A stretch of DNA of 64,000 nucleotides from Prevotellaceae bacterium (GCA_019420585.1 JAHZGX010000028.1:62001-126000); one strand, 5' to 3'. Counted from the stretch's first letter, positions 1 to 9,223 are shown. A program made the numbers and translations. The notes: a model not told the origin generated them from the sequence alone.

Positions 1-17
1 TTTCATGAGGCATTCCG

Positions 18-572
18 TCAGTGCCGGTCATCGTAGATGACGGTTTGCATGTTTATGTCGTGTGCTTCGGAGGGAATCTCCTGAAGTATCTGAAAGGGGA
101 AGCACACCCCCATGAAGTATGCCCCGGGCATCTGTGTGAGCAGGCGGTCATAGTAGCCCTTGCCTCTGCCCAATCTGTGTCCTCGGCTGTCAAAAGCCAT
201 TCCCGGTATGATGGCAAGATCTATCTCCGTGTATTCTTTCCTGCTGATTTCTTCTCCCTGTGGTTCCTGTATGCCATAGGCACCGGTGTGCATGACTGTT
301 TCCGGCAGCCATGCACGTACCTCTACGCTGCAGGAGCCTGTGACCACAGGTAGGTACACCCGCTTGCCCTGCCGCATGGCTTCGTGGAGCAATGGGGTCA
401 CGTCCACCTCATCGGGCAGTGGATGGTAGAGCAGGATGTGCCTGGCCTCCTGCCATAGGCGGGAGCGGCACACGCCCCTGCACGCTTGCTCCGACATGGT
501 GTGGAGTTCTGCAGGTGTGTGTGCCGCTTTTCTGTTGCGCACCAGGGTGCGCAAGTCCTTTTTGCAAGGCAT
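18..572 (-). CDS. 5-formyltetrahydrofolate cyclo-ligase
   Basis: A 184-residue cytoplasmic enzyme of the 5-FTHF cyclo-ligase family, which converts 5-formyl-THF to 5,10-methenyl-THF with ATP and so recycles folate. The basic N-terminus (KKDLRTLVRNRK), the LYHPLPDEVDVTPLL segment near residues 48-62 and the hallmark GRGKGYYDRLL at about 135-145 are all present, and the length is normal. It starts 11 bases after the stop of the GH109-like gene on the same strand, so the two may be cotranscribed. The family call is firm; coupling to the upstream gene is inference. Confidence 0.93.
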   Translation of the reverse strand: MPCKKDLRTLVRNRKAAHTPAELHTMSEQACRGVCRSRLWQEARHILLYHPLPDEVDVTPLLHEAMRQGKRVYLPVVTGSCSVEVRAWLPETVMHTGAYGIQEPQGEEISRKEYTEIDLAIIPGMAFDSRGHRLGRGKGYYDRLLTQMPGAYFMGVCFPFQILQEIPSEAHDINMQTVIYDDRH

Positions 573-583
573 TTGCCCGGTGC

Positions 584-2173
584 TTATTTTTTTGCTGTCT
601 TTTGTGCCTTCTTGGCTTGTGCCTTGTCATACTTCTCCCAGAGTTTCTTCTTGGCAGCCATTGCCTTCTGTGCCTCGGTGCTTGCCTTGGCCGCAGCAAC
701 GGCGTGTGCCTCGTCCTCCTCTGAAGCATAGGCGTGGCGGTAACCTTTCTCCACGTTCCAGTAACCGCGAGTGAAGTCGGGGAAGGCCACAGATGCACAG
801 TTGTTGTCCATGCTCAGCGTGCCCAGTTCTGCTAGGCAGCACCACTCTGCCAGGTCATATACGTCCATGTCCAGAGGCAGTCCGTTCTGCAGGCAGTATA
901 CGAGGCGGGCATCCATGATGAAGTCCATGCCTCCGTGGCCACCTACCTCCTTGGCCATTGCTCCGTACTTTTTCAGTATGGGGTGCTCGTATTTGGTCAC
1001 CAGCGCATCCTGCTGCTCCTTGCTCATGAAGGCATGTGTGTCCAGTTTGTCAACCTGTGGCACACCGCTTTCCTTGATGGCTCCACCATCCAAGGCAAAG
1101 CGCTCCTCGGGGTATTTTGTGGCATATCCGTTCACGCCTATGAGCTTATAGAGCCGGTTGTAAGGCTGGTATGTCATCACATTATGCTGTATCTGCACCA
1201 TCTTTCCGTTCTCTGTGCGCATGAGGGTTGTGGTCTGGTCTCCGTTGCGGTATTCGGGACAGTCCTTGCCTGTATGTTTCTTCACGTAGTCACGTCCCAC
1301 TACACTCTTGGTGTCCATAGCCACCAAGGTCTTGAACCTGTCTCCTCTGTGTATGTCCATGGCCTGTGCCACGGGGCCGAGTCCGTGCGTTGCGTACACG
1401 TCACCACGGTTCTCCTTGTTGTATTTCATGCGCCATCCCAACTTGTCGGCATCGCTGCCGTCGGGGTTCTTCCAGTAGGCATCCCAAAAGGGTTGAAGGT
1501 TGTGGATGTACGCACCTTCAGCGCTTACGATTTCGCCAAACACACCATGCTGTGCCATATTGAGCGCGGTCATTTCGTACCAGTCATAGCAACAGTTCTC
1601 CAGTATCATGCAGTGCTTGCGCGTCTGCTCTGAGAGGTTGATGAGTTCCCAGCATTGTTCTAGGTTCATGGCACTGGGTACTTCTATGGCCGTGTGCTTG
1701 CCGTTCTTCAGTGCGCAGGCAGCCACTGGGAAATGGTGATCCCAATCGGTGGCCACATACACCAAGTCGATGTCGGCCCGCTTGCACAGGTCTTCATAGC
1801 CCTTCTCTCCGCTGTATATCTCAGCTGGGGGCAGTCCGGCGTTGCGCAGATACTTTTGGCAGGCCTCGGCACGTGGCTCCTCATAGTCGCAAAGAGCCAC
1901 AATCTGTACTCCCGGAATGTGGCAGAAGCGTGCCACTGCACCGGGACCGCGCATGCCGAGTCCCACGAATCCCACTCTCACGGTGCTCATCTTGGGGGCT
2001 GTCAGCCCTAGCACGTTCTGTTGGCCTGCTGGCCGTTCCGGTGTATCTACCACGATGGTTCCCTTGTCCCAGTGCCACTTGGTGCTTGGACTGATGCTCT
2101 GTGCGTTTGTACTCAAGTACGTAATAGCTGCAGCGGCAAACGCTAGGGCAATTTTCTGAAAACTTTTCTTCAT
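584..2173 (-). CDS. GH109-like Gfo/Idh/MocA oxidoreductase, exported
   Basis: A 529-residue protein with an N-terminal signal peptide (MKKSFQKIALAFAAAAITYL), then a dinucleotide-binding fold with VGFVGLGMRGPG near residue 67 and a C-terminal Gfo/Idh/MocA domain. The segments ALCDYEEPRAEACQK, HTAIEVPSAMNLEQCW and ENCCYDWYEM match the NAD-dependent GH109 family, whose characterised members remove alpha-linked N-acetylgalactosamine. A periplasmic glycosidase role is therefore likely, with substrate unproven. The last 50 or so residues form a Lys/Ala-rich tail that looks helical and is not part of the catalytic fold. A minus-strand TACCTTTG box at 2216-2223 lies upstream. Confidence 0.88.
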   Translation of the reverse strand: MKKSFQKIALAFAAAAITYLSTNAQSISPSTKWHWDKGTIVVDTPERPAGQQNVLGLTAPKMSTVRVGFVGLGMRGPGAVARFCHIPGVQIVALCDYEEPRAEACQKYLRNAGLPPAEIYSGEKGYEDLCKRADIDLVYVATDWDHHFPVAACALKNGKHTAIEVPSAMNLEQCWELINLSEQTRKHCMILENCCYDWYEMTALNMAQHGVFGEIVSAEGAYIHNLQPFWDAYWKNPDGSDADKLGWRMKYNKENRGDVYATHGLGPVAQAMDIHRGDRFKTLVAMDTKSVVGRDYVKKHTGKDCPEYRNGDQTTTLMRTENGKMVQIQHNVMTYQPYNRLYKLIGVNGYATKYPEERFALDGGAIKESGVPQVDKLDTHAFMSKEQQDALVTKYEHPILKKYGAMAKEVGGHGGMDFIMDARLVYCLQNGLPLDMDVYDLAEWCCLAELGTLSMDNNCASVAFPDFTRGYWNVEKGYRHAYASEEDEAHAVAAAKASTEAQKAMAAKKKLWEKYDKAQAKKAQKTAKK

Positions 2174-2215
2174 GTGTGTTGTAAGTGTTGCTAGATTAGT
2201 TTAACATAGATACTA

Positions 2216-2223
2216 CAAAGGTA
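2216..2223 (-). promoter_or_regulatory. -7 box for the GH109-like gene
   Basis: The minus strand reads TACCTTTG, fitting the Bacteroidetes TAnnTTTG -7 element, about 43 bases before the start codon at 2173. It is divergent from the rlmN promoter. No clear -33 TTTG was seen. Confidence 0.55.
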
Positions 2224-2319
2224 TGAAAAGTTGACGATTTCGTGCGCATGTATGTATGAAAAGATGAGCGGTGTATTTGGTTTTGTGACAGAGGGTCATG
2301 TTTTCTGCCAGGAAAAGTG

Positions 2320-2327
2320 TATCTTTG
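2320..2327 (+). promoter_or_regulatory. -7 box for rlmN
   Basis: TATCTTTG fits TAnnTTTG and ends 15 bases before the ATG at 2343. This supports the start at 2343 over an in-frame ATG at 2298, which lies upstream of the promoter box. Confidence 0.6.
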
Positions 2328-2342
2328 CATGTTGCAAGTATT

Positions 2343-3371
2343 ATGGAAAAGAAGGCATTGCTGGGGATGACCCTTGATGAGTTGCGCTCTGTGGCTACAG
2401 AGACTGGCATGCCGGCGTTCACCGCCGGGCAGATGGCGCATTGGATGTACAAGAGCCATGTGCGTGATATTGGGGAGATGACGAATATTTCCCTGCGCAT
2501 GCGTGCCGCCTTGGCCGAGCACTATGCCATTGGCTGCCGCCCGCCTGCTGACTGCCAGCGCAGTGTGGACGGCACGGTGAAGTACTTGTTTCCCACAGCC
2601 GAAGGGCAGATGGTGGAGTCGGTGTTCATTCCCGATGGTGACCGTGGCACGTTGTGTGTCAGTTGCCAGGTGGGATGCCGCATGGGATGTCGCTTCTGCA
2701 TGACTGGCCGGCAGGGTTTCCAAGGCAATCTGGAGGTGGCTGATATCCTGAACCAGATATACTCTTTGCCGGAGCGTGACCTGCTGACCAATGTTGTGTT
2801 CATGGGACAGGGCGAGCCGATGGACAATTATGACAGCGTGCTCAGGGCTACTCAGGTGCTTACGGAGGATTATGGCTGGGCATGGAGTTCCAAGCGCATC
2901 ACGGTGTCCACCGTGGGAGTGAGGCACAAGGTGGAGAGGTTTCTTGCGGAGAGCGCTTGCCATTTGGCTGTGAGCCTGCACAATCCTTTTCCCGAAGAAC
3001 GCCTTGCCATGATGCCTGCCGAGAATGCTTGTCCGATGAGGGACTTGCTTGGAATGCTGCGGCAACATGACTGGAGTCATCAGCGCAGGATCAGTTTCGA
3101 GTACATTGTGTTTGGCGGGCTGAATGACTCACCTGCCCATGCCAGGCGGCTCGTGCACCTGCTGGGCGGCATGGAGTGCCGCGTGAACTTGATACGCTTC
3201 CATGAGATACCCGACACACCTTATCGGGGAGCGGGAGAAGACACCATGGTATGGCTGCGGGATTACCTCACGCGGCATGGCGTGACCACAACCATCAGGG
3301 CGAGCCGCGGGCAGGACATCTATGCGGCGTGCGGTCTGCTTCATGCACACAGGGAGGGCGGAGGAGCCTGA
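2343..3371 (+). CDS. rlmN: 23S rRNA (adenine2503-C2)-methyltransferase RlmN
   Basis: A radical-SAM enzyme that methylates A2503 of 23S rRNA and A37 of some tRNAs. The cluster motif appears as CRMGCRFC (CxxxCxxC), followed by FMGQGEPMDNYDSVL and, near the C-terminus, DIYAACGLL with the Cys that forms the methyl-transfer intermediate. The start at 2343 is chosen because the promoter box at 2320-2327 excludes the longer frame, and MEKKALLGMTLDEL is a typical family N-terminus. The product is 342 residues, normal for the family. It heads the plus-strand run that continues to secG. Confidence 0.95.
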   Translation: MEKKALLGMTLDELRSVATETGMPAFTAGQMAHWMYKSHVRDIGEMTNISLRMRAALAEHYAIGCRPPADCQRSVDGTVKYLFPTAEGQMVESVFIPDGDRGTLCVSCQVGCRMGCRFCMTGRQGFQGNLEVADILNQIYSLPERDLLTNVVFMGQGEPMDNYDSVLRATQVLTEDYGWAWSSKRITVSTVGVRHKVERFLAESACHLAVSLHNPFPEERLAMMPAENACPMRDLLGMLRQHDWSHQRRISFEYIVFGGLNDSPAHARRLVHLLGGMECRVNLIRFHEIPDTPYRGAGEDTMVWLRDYLTRHGVTTTIRASRGQDIYAACGLLHAHREGGGA

Positions 3372-3444
3372 ATTGGGTTTCGGCCATGCCGGGACGAATG
3401 TGGGATGTCAGTTTGAGAATTTTTCTGAGATATGTATAAAAGGA

Positions 3445-4560
3445 ATGAAAAGTATGAGACACAGAATTTCCCTTTGCTGGTTTTCCCTCTTGGTGGTTTT
3501 CGCTATGCTGATGAGTGGGTGCACCAAGGAGGCTATCCTGCCCAAGGCGAGCGGTAGGCCTTATGAGGTGTTGGTGGTGCTTGACAACAAAATGTGGGAA
3601 GCACCGGCCGGACGTGCCCTTTTCAACATATTGGATACCAATGTCCCGGGACTTCCGCAGGACGAGCGGTCGTTCCGCATATCCCAAGTGGAGCCCAAGC
3701 ATCTGAGTGATGGGATGAAGATATTCCGCAACATCATCATGGTGAACATGAATGAAACACAGTTTACCCAGACTCGTATGCGCTTTGTACGGGATAAGTA
3801 CGCCATAGGACAGATCGTGCTTACATTCAATACGCCCAACGCCGAGAGTCTGAAGGAATTCTGCATGGAGCATCGTCAGGATGTGGTGGATTTCTTGACC
3901 CACATGGAAATGAACCGACAGATAAAAGACCTCACCATACGTCACTCCAAGGTTGTATATGATTTGGCTTGGAGTGAATTTGCCTGCAAATTATACGCCC
4001 CCAAGGAAATCACAAGTTACAAGAAAGGCAAGCAGTTCTTTTGGACAAGCGGCAATACCGGCTTGGGACTGGCAAACATTTGCATGTACAGTTATCCTTA
4101 TGAGGGACCGAATACCTTCAACAAACAGTATGTACTGCATAAACGCGACTCTGTGATGCGTGCCAATCTGCCCGGCGAGCGTCCGGGAATGTTTATGCAG
4201 ACAGATACGATGTACACTGACGTGAAATCCATAGCCGTGCACGGGAAGTATGCCTTGGAGACGCGTGGCCTGTGGCTGATTAAAGAAGACAAGCAGGAAA
4301 ACATCTGGGACAGTATGGGCGGCCCCTTTGTGAGCCATAGCCGTGTAGATACGGAGACCAACAGGGTGATTGTGGTGGAAGGGTTCGTCTATGCGCCCGA
4401 GAAAAAAAAGCGTGATTTGATGCGCCGGCTGGAAGCCTCGCTCTACACCCTTCAACTTCCGGAAGAGCAATTTACACTGATTGATACCGGTGTGGAAGAG
4501 GATAGCGTGAGTGCGAATTCTGCCGAAGGGAAAAAGCCGGAGGCGGCAAAAAACAAATAA
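3445..4560 (+). CDS. DUF4837 family lipoprotein
   Basis: A 371-residue predicted lipoprotein: basic N-terminus, hydrophobic stretch and lipobox LMSGC give a Cys near residue 26. The body matches DUF4837 (ASGRPYEVLVVLD near the N-terminus), a Bacteroidetes-specific family of unknown function usually found beside this same gene set. The start at 3445 places the signal peptide at the N-terminus; a longer frame from 3322 would overlap rlmN. The C-terminus is an acidic and lysine-rich tail (AEGKKPEAAKNK). It sits in the envelope during transit; its function is not known. Confidence 0.85.
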   Translation: MKSMRHRISLCWFSLLVVFAMLMSGCTKEAILPKASGRPYEVLVVLDNKMWEAPAGRALFNILDTNVPGLPQDERSFRISQVEPKHLSDGMKIFRNIIMVNMNETQFTQTRMRFVRDKYAIGQIVLTFNTPNAESLKEFCMEHRQDVVDFLTHMEMNRQIKDLTIRHSKVVYDLAWSEFACKLYAPKEITSYKKGKQFFWTSGNTGLGLANICMYSYPYEGPNTFNKQYVLHKRDSVMRANLPGERPGMFMQTDTMYTDVKSIAVHGKYALETRGLWLIKEDKQENIWDSMGGPFVSHSRVDTETNRVIVVEGFVYAPEKKKRDLMRRLEASLYTLQLPEEQFTLIDTGVEEDSVSANSAEGKKPEAAKNK

Positions 4561-4634
4561 GGAACGAACATAGTGGCCGTGTGCATGCCTTTGCCAAGGG
4601 CGTGCACATGGCATGAATCATAAAGAGAACAAAA

Positions 4635-5540
4635 ATGAAAAGATATAAGATAGGCATTGTGCCGGGGACAAGTGATAACTCTGCTTGCCTTATGACCATA
4701 GTTTCGCTGGAAGAGTCACAGATGACCGACCTGTTTGTGCCGGTGTTTTATACCGACAGGAAACGGGTGGAACATTTGCGCGAAGGGCACGACTCGGACA
4801 CACGGTTCACCTTCCTGTCCAGCGCGCAGGATGCCTGTGAGGATTGTGTGTGCGTGGTGGATACCGGGAACGGCTCTGAGGAAACTCCACAGGTTTCGCA
4901 GCCGTGGCAGGATGACCTGCAGAATGGTGTGATAGATGCTTTAGTGTTCGTTGGTGATGCCGACATGGGGGCGTGCACGGCCGGAGCCGATGCCGCGGTT
5001 TATCTCTCGGAGTCCGACTGCATGACCCTGCTTGGCAGGGAGCACATTGCCGAGGAATTGGAGAGGACGGTAAAGTTGCTTGCACGCGATTTTGACTACA
5101 GCAAGCCACGCATGGCTGTGGTGGCTGACACCGACCGCCAGAAAGAGGAATGGGAGGCCAAAGCCGAGGAACTGCGTGCTTTCCTGTATGGCCCTTTCCT
5201 TACGGATACATTTTTCGAGGAGGAGCAGCAGCGGCATTATGACGTTATTCTGGCTTTTGACCACACTTCGGCTCAGAGGTGTTTCCGTGAGGCCGCACAT
5301 GCTTGGGCTGTGTGCCTGGTGGAGGACTCTGACGGCCATCTCACGATTTATCCTGCTTATAACACCCAGCCTATGGGTGAGGATGCGGCCAGTTTCAATG
5401 CCATCAGTCTCAACCGTGCTCTTTATTCCGCAGTAGATGTGTTGCGCAACCGTACGCGCTTCGATGAGGCACACATCTCGCCCCTGCCCAAACTTTTCTT
5501 TGAAAGAAGGGACGAGCGACGGAGTGGAAACATAGAGTAA
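4635..5540 (+). CDS. Degenerate PdxA-like protein (probable pseudoenzyme)
   Basis: An intact 301-residue frame in the position that pdxA (4-hydroxythreonine-4-phosphate dehydrogenase, pyridoxal phosphate synthesis) occupies in related Bacteroidales. Patches align along the whole length from memory: RYKIGIVPG at the N-terminus, LFVPVFYTDRKRV (34-45), GVIDALVFV (98-106), DFDYSKPRMAVVA (152-164), YGPFLTDTFF (185-194), YDVILAFDH (202-210) and LYSAVDVLRNR...PLPKLFFERRDE at the end. The catalytic and metal-binding motifs GHTE, NPHAGD and the DQG after the third His are gone; only His210 may remain. It is about 60 residues shorter than normal PdxA. It probably no longer performs the reaction but is kept as an open frame. 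Context and alignment are by eye. Confidence 0.7.
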   Translation: MKRYKIGIVPGTSDNSACLMTIVSLEESQMTDLFVPVFYTDRKRVEHLREGHDSDTRFTFLSSAQDACEDCVCVVDTGNGSEETPQVSQPWQDDLQNGVIDALVFVGDADMGACTAGADAAVYLSESDCMTLLGREHIAEELERTVKLLARDFDYSKPRMAVVADTDRQKEEWEAKAEELRAFLYGPFLTDTFFEEEQQRHYDVILAFDHTSAQRCFREAAHAWAVCLVEDSDGHLTIYPAYNTQPMGEDAASFNAISLNRALYSAVDVLRNRTRFDEAHISPLPKLFFERRDERRSGNIE

Positions 5541-5562
5541 GAAGCACAGGGAGGAGACGCTC

Positions 5563-6588
5563 TTGAAGTCATTATACAGGAACATGTTTCTTGCGTTGGG
5601 CATAGTGGCTGTGCTGCTGATGCTCCGGAACCTTGACCTTACCTGGGTGGAGGCCACCCGGGTGGTGCGCAGAGCCGGCGTGTGGTTGCCCGCATGCCTG
5701 TTTCTGTGGTTTGTCATTTATATGATGAACACTTGGGCATGGAGCCAGATTATCCGTGCTGGCGGTCAGTCGGGACAGACACGGGGCATGGGGTTCTGGA
5801 GGCTGTTCAAGTACACGGTTACAGGATATGCACTCAATTATGTGACACCTGCCGGCGTGCTTGGTGGGGAACCGTACCGCATTTTGGAGTTGAAACCGTA
5901 TCTCGGTACGGAACGGGCGGTGAGTTGTGTCTTGCTCAATTCCATGATGCATATATTCAGCCATTTCTGTTTCTGGGCTTTCTGCATCGTACTTTTCTTG
6001 GCGGCCTATTTCTCCCGTCTGACATGGGCATCGTCAGTTCTTGTGACCTTCTGCTCGCTCTTTGTGGCAGTGGGATGTTATGTGTTTGTGGTGGCGTACA
6101 GGTATGGTGTGGCAGAGCGTAGCCTGAGTTGGCTGAGTCGTTTGCCGATTGTGGGACGTAGACTTGGTGGATGGGTGCATGACCATCGGGAGACGCTCCA
6201 GACTATAGATGCGCAGATTACCTCACTGCATAGGCAAAGTCCGCGCATTTTCTTCAGCACCTTGTTGTTGGAGTTTTTGGCACGCTTGCTGGGCAGCCTC
6301 GAACTGCAGTTCATCCTTTTTGTTCTTACCGACCATGTGGCCTTGACCGACTGTGTGATGATGCAGGGCTTTACCAGCCTGCTGGCCAACATTGTCTTCT
6401 TCATCCCCATGCAGGTTGGTGTGCGTGAGGCGGGCATGGCACTCTTTGCCAATTTCTGCCTTTTTAATGGCGGCTACGGCGTGCTGACAAGTCTTATTGT
6501 CAGAATCAGAGAAATAGTATGGATAATCATCGGCATGTGTCTGCTGAAGACAGGAAACACGCAGGCAGTGCCCTCACATCAAGTCTAA
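5563..6588 (+). CDS. Lysylphosphatidylglycerol-flippase-like membrane protein
   Basis: A 341-residue multi-spanning inner-membrane protein of the YbhN / LPG synthase transmembrane-domain family (UPF0104-like). Hydrophobic segments lie throughout, with the family's typical GYALNYVTPAGVLGGEPYR near residues 87-105 and VFFIPMQVGVREAG near 280. Substrate is unknown; family members are linked to lipid translocation. The start is taken at TTG 5563 because MKSLYRNMFLALG resembles relatives; ATG at 5584 is an alternative seven codons later. It lies 22 bases after the pdxA-like gene and 12 before the next gene, so it is probably in the same operon. Confidence 0.82.
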   Translation: MKSLYRNMFLALGIVAVLLMLRNLDLTWVEATRVVRRAGVWLPACLFLWFVIYMMNTWAWSQIIRAGGQSGQTRGMGFWRLFKYTVTGYALNYVTPAGVLGGEPYRILELKPYLGTERAVSCVLLNSMMHIFSHFCFWAFCIVLFLAAYFSRLTWASSVLVTFCSLFVAVGCYVFVVAYRYGVAERSLSWLSRLPIVGRRLGGWVHDHRETLQTIDAQITSLHRQSPRIFFSTLLLEFLARLLGSLELQFILFVLTDHVALTDCVMMQGFTSLLANIVFFIPMQVGVREAGMALFANFCLFNGGYGVLTSLIVRIREIVWIIIGMCLLKTGNTQAVPSHQV

Positions 6589-6600
6589 AGTCAAAGTATC

Positions 6601-7845
6601 ATGAACCGTACATTCGATTTACAAACGCTTAAGAACCGCTATGGAATCGTTGGGCGTGACGAGGCACTGGACGAGGCTTTGCGCACAGCCGTGCAGGTGG
6701 CCTCTACGGATCTCTCTGTACTTATTCAGGGAGAGAGCGGCGTGGGCAAGGAGGTTATCCCGCGCATCATCCATGATAATAGTCAGCGCAAAGGGAAAAA
6801 GTACATTGCCATCAATTGTGGCTCAATTCCCGAGGGAACCATCGACAGTGAACTCTTTGGCCATGAGAAGGGAGCCTTCACCAGCGCCATAGGGGAGCAT
6901 GACGGTTATTTCGGTGCGGCCGACGGGGGAACACTCTTCCTGGATGAGGTAGGCGAACTGCCCATGAGTACGCAGGCTCGTCTGTTGCGTGTGCTTGAGA
7001 CGGGCGAATACATACGTGTGGGCAGCAATACACCGCGTAAGACCAATGCGCGCATTGTGGCAGCCACCAATGTCAATATCCCCCATGCCATACGTGAGGG
7101 AAGGTTCCGCGAAGACCTTTATTACCGGCTATGCACCATCAACATACAGATGCCGCCCTTGAGAGACCGGAAAACTGATGTGGTGCTCCTATTTAAGAAG
7201 TTCGCCCTTGATACAGCCGAGAAGTACAACATACCGGAGCCTATTAGGCTCACTCCCGAGGCGGAGTCTGTGATGCAAAGTTACAAGTGGCCCGGCAATG
7301 TGAGGCAGTTGCGCAACATCACCGAACAGCTCAGCATACTCTCTCAGGAGCGCATTATTACTTCGGACATGTTGGCCAAGTACGGCATCGTGCCTAACTC
7401 TGACGAAGACACATCCATGGTGCCCGTTGGCGGCTATCCGCATGCCCCACAGCATGGTTACGAGCAGGAAATACAGTTCCTTGCCAATGCGGTGAAGGTG
7501 CTTACGCAGGAAGTGAATGACCTGAAGCAGAAAGTGAACGCTATGACATCATCCATGACTGTACGTCTGCCGGCACCCTCGCAGGGTGTGTCTGTGCCTA
7601 GGCAAGGCATGGTGGACTCGCCCTCTGCGCTTGCGTATGGCAAATTGGGCAACATGGATGTGGACATTCAGATTCCGGAGGAGGTGAAGGATGAGGAGCC
7701 GCTGAACATCAACAATATGGAGCGTCGCAACATACTCAAGGCTCTGCAGCGCAACCATTACCGGCGTAAGGCTGCTGCCGATGAACTGGGAATCAGTGAG
7801 CGTACGCTGTACAGAAAGATAAAGGCTTATGGAATTGAAGAATAA
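6601..7845 (+). CDS. Sigma54-type AAA+ transcriptional regulator without receiver
   Basis: A 414-residue enhancer-binding-protein homologue. Walker A is GESGVGKE (44-51), Walker B TLFLDEVG (111-118), and the C-terminus carries a Fis-type helix-turn-helix (ERRNILKALQRN...AADELGISERTLYRKI). There is no receiver or GAF domain before the AAA+ module, so control must come from elsewhere or from its amount. The sigma54-contact loop reads GAFTSA (91-96) rather than GAFTGA. The middle part (about 290-375) is a polar linker with a probable short coiled coil (LTQEVNDLKQKVNAM). It overlaps the lptE-like gene by 17 bases. Confidence 0.88.
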   Translation: MNRTFDLQTLKNRYGIVGRDEALDEALRTAVQVASTDLSVLIQGESGVGKEVIPRIIHDNSQRKGKKYIAINCGSIPEGTIDSELFGHEKGAFTSAIGEHDGYFGAADGGTLFLDEVGELPMSTQARLLRVLETGEYIRVGSNTPRKTNARIVAATNVNIPHAIREGRFREDLYYRLCTINIQMPPLRDRKTDVVLLFKKFALDTAEKYNIPEPIRLTPEAESVMQSYKWPGNVRQLRNITEQLSILSQERIITSDMLAKYGIVPNSDEDTSMVPVGGYPHAPQHGYEQEIQFLANAVKVLTQEVNDLKQKVNAMTSSMTVRLPAPSQGVSVPRQGMVDSPSALAYGKLGNMDVDIQIPEEVKDEEPLNINNMERRNILKALQRNHYRRKAAADELGISERTLYRKIKAYGIEE

Positions 7846-8365
7846 AATGTTGAACAGGTGCAGTGCTTTTTTTGCCACCTGCCTCATTGCGTGCCTGCTC
7901 ACTTGCGCGTGCAAGGTATCTTACAAGTTCAATGGAGCCAGCATAGACTATACCAAGACCAAGACCATACAGATTGACAACTTCCCTATAAGAAGTACCT
8001 ATGTGTGGGCTCCCATGCAGAGCATCTTCCAAAACAGGCTGACAGACATCTTTGCATCGCAGACCAAACTGCGGCAGGTGAGGAAAAATGGCGACCTGCA
8101 ACTCTCTGGAGAGATAACAGGATTTGACCAGTACAACAAGGGTATCAGTAGTAGCGGATATAGCAGTCAGGTGCAACTGAAGTTGACCGTCAATGTACGT
8201 TTCGTAAACAACAAGAATCATACTGAAGACTTTGAGCGGCAGTTCTCTGCCACCACCGAGTACGACTCATCGCAGCAGTTGACTTCCGTGCAGGAGGAAC
8301 TGGTTACCCAGATGGTGAAGGACATCACCGACCAGATATTCAATGCCACTGTGGCCAACTGGTAA
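7829..8365 (+). CDS. lptE: LptE-family LPS-assembly lipoprotein
   Basis: A 178-residue secreted protein, with MLNRCSAFFATCLIACLL as a lipoprotein-type signal peptide and a Cys in LTCAC as the likely lipidation site. The body (KVSYKFNGASIDYTKTKTIQIDNFPI...) matches the Bacteroidetes LptE family, which plugs the LptD barrel during lipopolysaccharide insertion at the outer membrane. The frame overlaps the upstream regulator by 17 bases; ATG at 7847 is an alternative start that would remove the overlap and leave a better signal peptide. The position just before secG is conserved. Confidence 0.83.
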   Translation: MELKNKMLNRCSAFFATCLIACLLTCACKVSYKFNGASIDYTKTKTIQIDNFPIRSTYVWAPMQSIFQNRLTDIFASQTKLRQVRKNGDLQLSGEITGFDQYNKGISSSGYSSQVQLKLTVNVRFVNNKNHTEDFERQFSATTEYDSSQQLTSVQEELVTQMVKDITDQIFNATVANW

Positions 8366-8473
8366 TGTTTCCCTCCTGGCTGTGATATACTTGATAATAT
8401 AATATAAACATCTTCTCTGCGTGTGTCCGGGCAGTACGCCTTTCGCGCACAGGGAAAAAGTAACCGAAGACAG

Positions 8474-9211
8474 ATGCCTCAGAAACCGTTGATAGATTTC
8501 ATACGTCGTCCCGACAGCCTGGATCGGCAAGCCGTGGCTCAGTTGCAGGAACAGATTGAGGAGTATCCTTATTTCCATGCCGCTCGCATCTTGCTCCTGC
8601 AGGCCTTGCACAAGCAGCACTCGCCTCTCTATGATCAGGAACTCCGGCGCAATGCCGTGATGGTTCCGTGCCGCAACTCCATCTTCCACCTCACCGAGGA
8701 GCCTCACTACAAGGTTAAGGAAGAGCGCAAGCGTTATGGCAGCGGCCTGGCAGCCCGGGGCAAGGCGCAGAGCACAGATCAGTTGATTGACAGTTTCTTG
8801 GGTAGTCTGCCTCCTGCGCAGGAGCCGTCACGTGGCGTGCCAGTGGATGCCACCAAGGATTATATCTCTTATCTGCTGCAGACCGAGCAGGACGAGGAAC
8901 AGGACGATTCGGCTCCCATGAACGGAGATGGAGTGGTGGAACGATTCCTCGAGCAGGGCGACAGTCGTATCTCCCTGCAGGAGGTGCCGGCCAAAAAAAC
9001 TGCTGGTGCAGCAGATGGTCAGGAGAATCAGACCGAAGGAAAGGAAATCTTTACGGAGATAATGGCAGGAATATACATCAAGCAGGGGAAATATGAAAGC
9101 GCAGTTAAAATTATAAGACAGCTTTCCTTGAAATATCCAAAAAAAAACCGTTACTTTGCAGACCAAATACGTTTCCTTGAGAAACTGATATTAAACGACA
9201 AGAACAAATAA
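8474..9211 (+). CDS. TPR-like hypothetical protein
   Basis: A 245-residue protein with no signal peptide. Its N-terminus (LIDFIRRPDSLDRQAVAQLQEQIEEYPYFHAARILL) is a form I associate with Bacteroidales proteins encoded between lptE and secG. The last 55 residues (EIMAGIYIKQGKYESAVKIIRQLSLKYP) are one TPR-like helical hairpin. The acidic and Gln-rich middle is probably disordered. The start at 8474 is preferred because the 17 codons upstream have no family character. Function unknown; a role linked to envelope assembly would be a guess from neighbours. Confidence 0.72.
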   Translation: MPQKPLIDFIRRPDSLDRQAVAQLQEQIEEYPYFHAARILLLQALHKQHSPLYDQELRRNAVMVPCRNSIFHLTEEPHYKVKEERKRYGSGLAARGKAQSTDQLIDSFLGSLPPAQEPSRGVPVDATKDYISYLLQTEQDEEQDDSAPMNGDGVVERFLEQGDSRISLQEVPAKKTAGAADGQENQTEGKEIFTEIMAGIYIKQGKYESAVKIIRQLSLKYPKKNRYFADQIRFLEKLILNDKNK

Positions 9212-9223
9212 TAAACATAAGAC

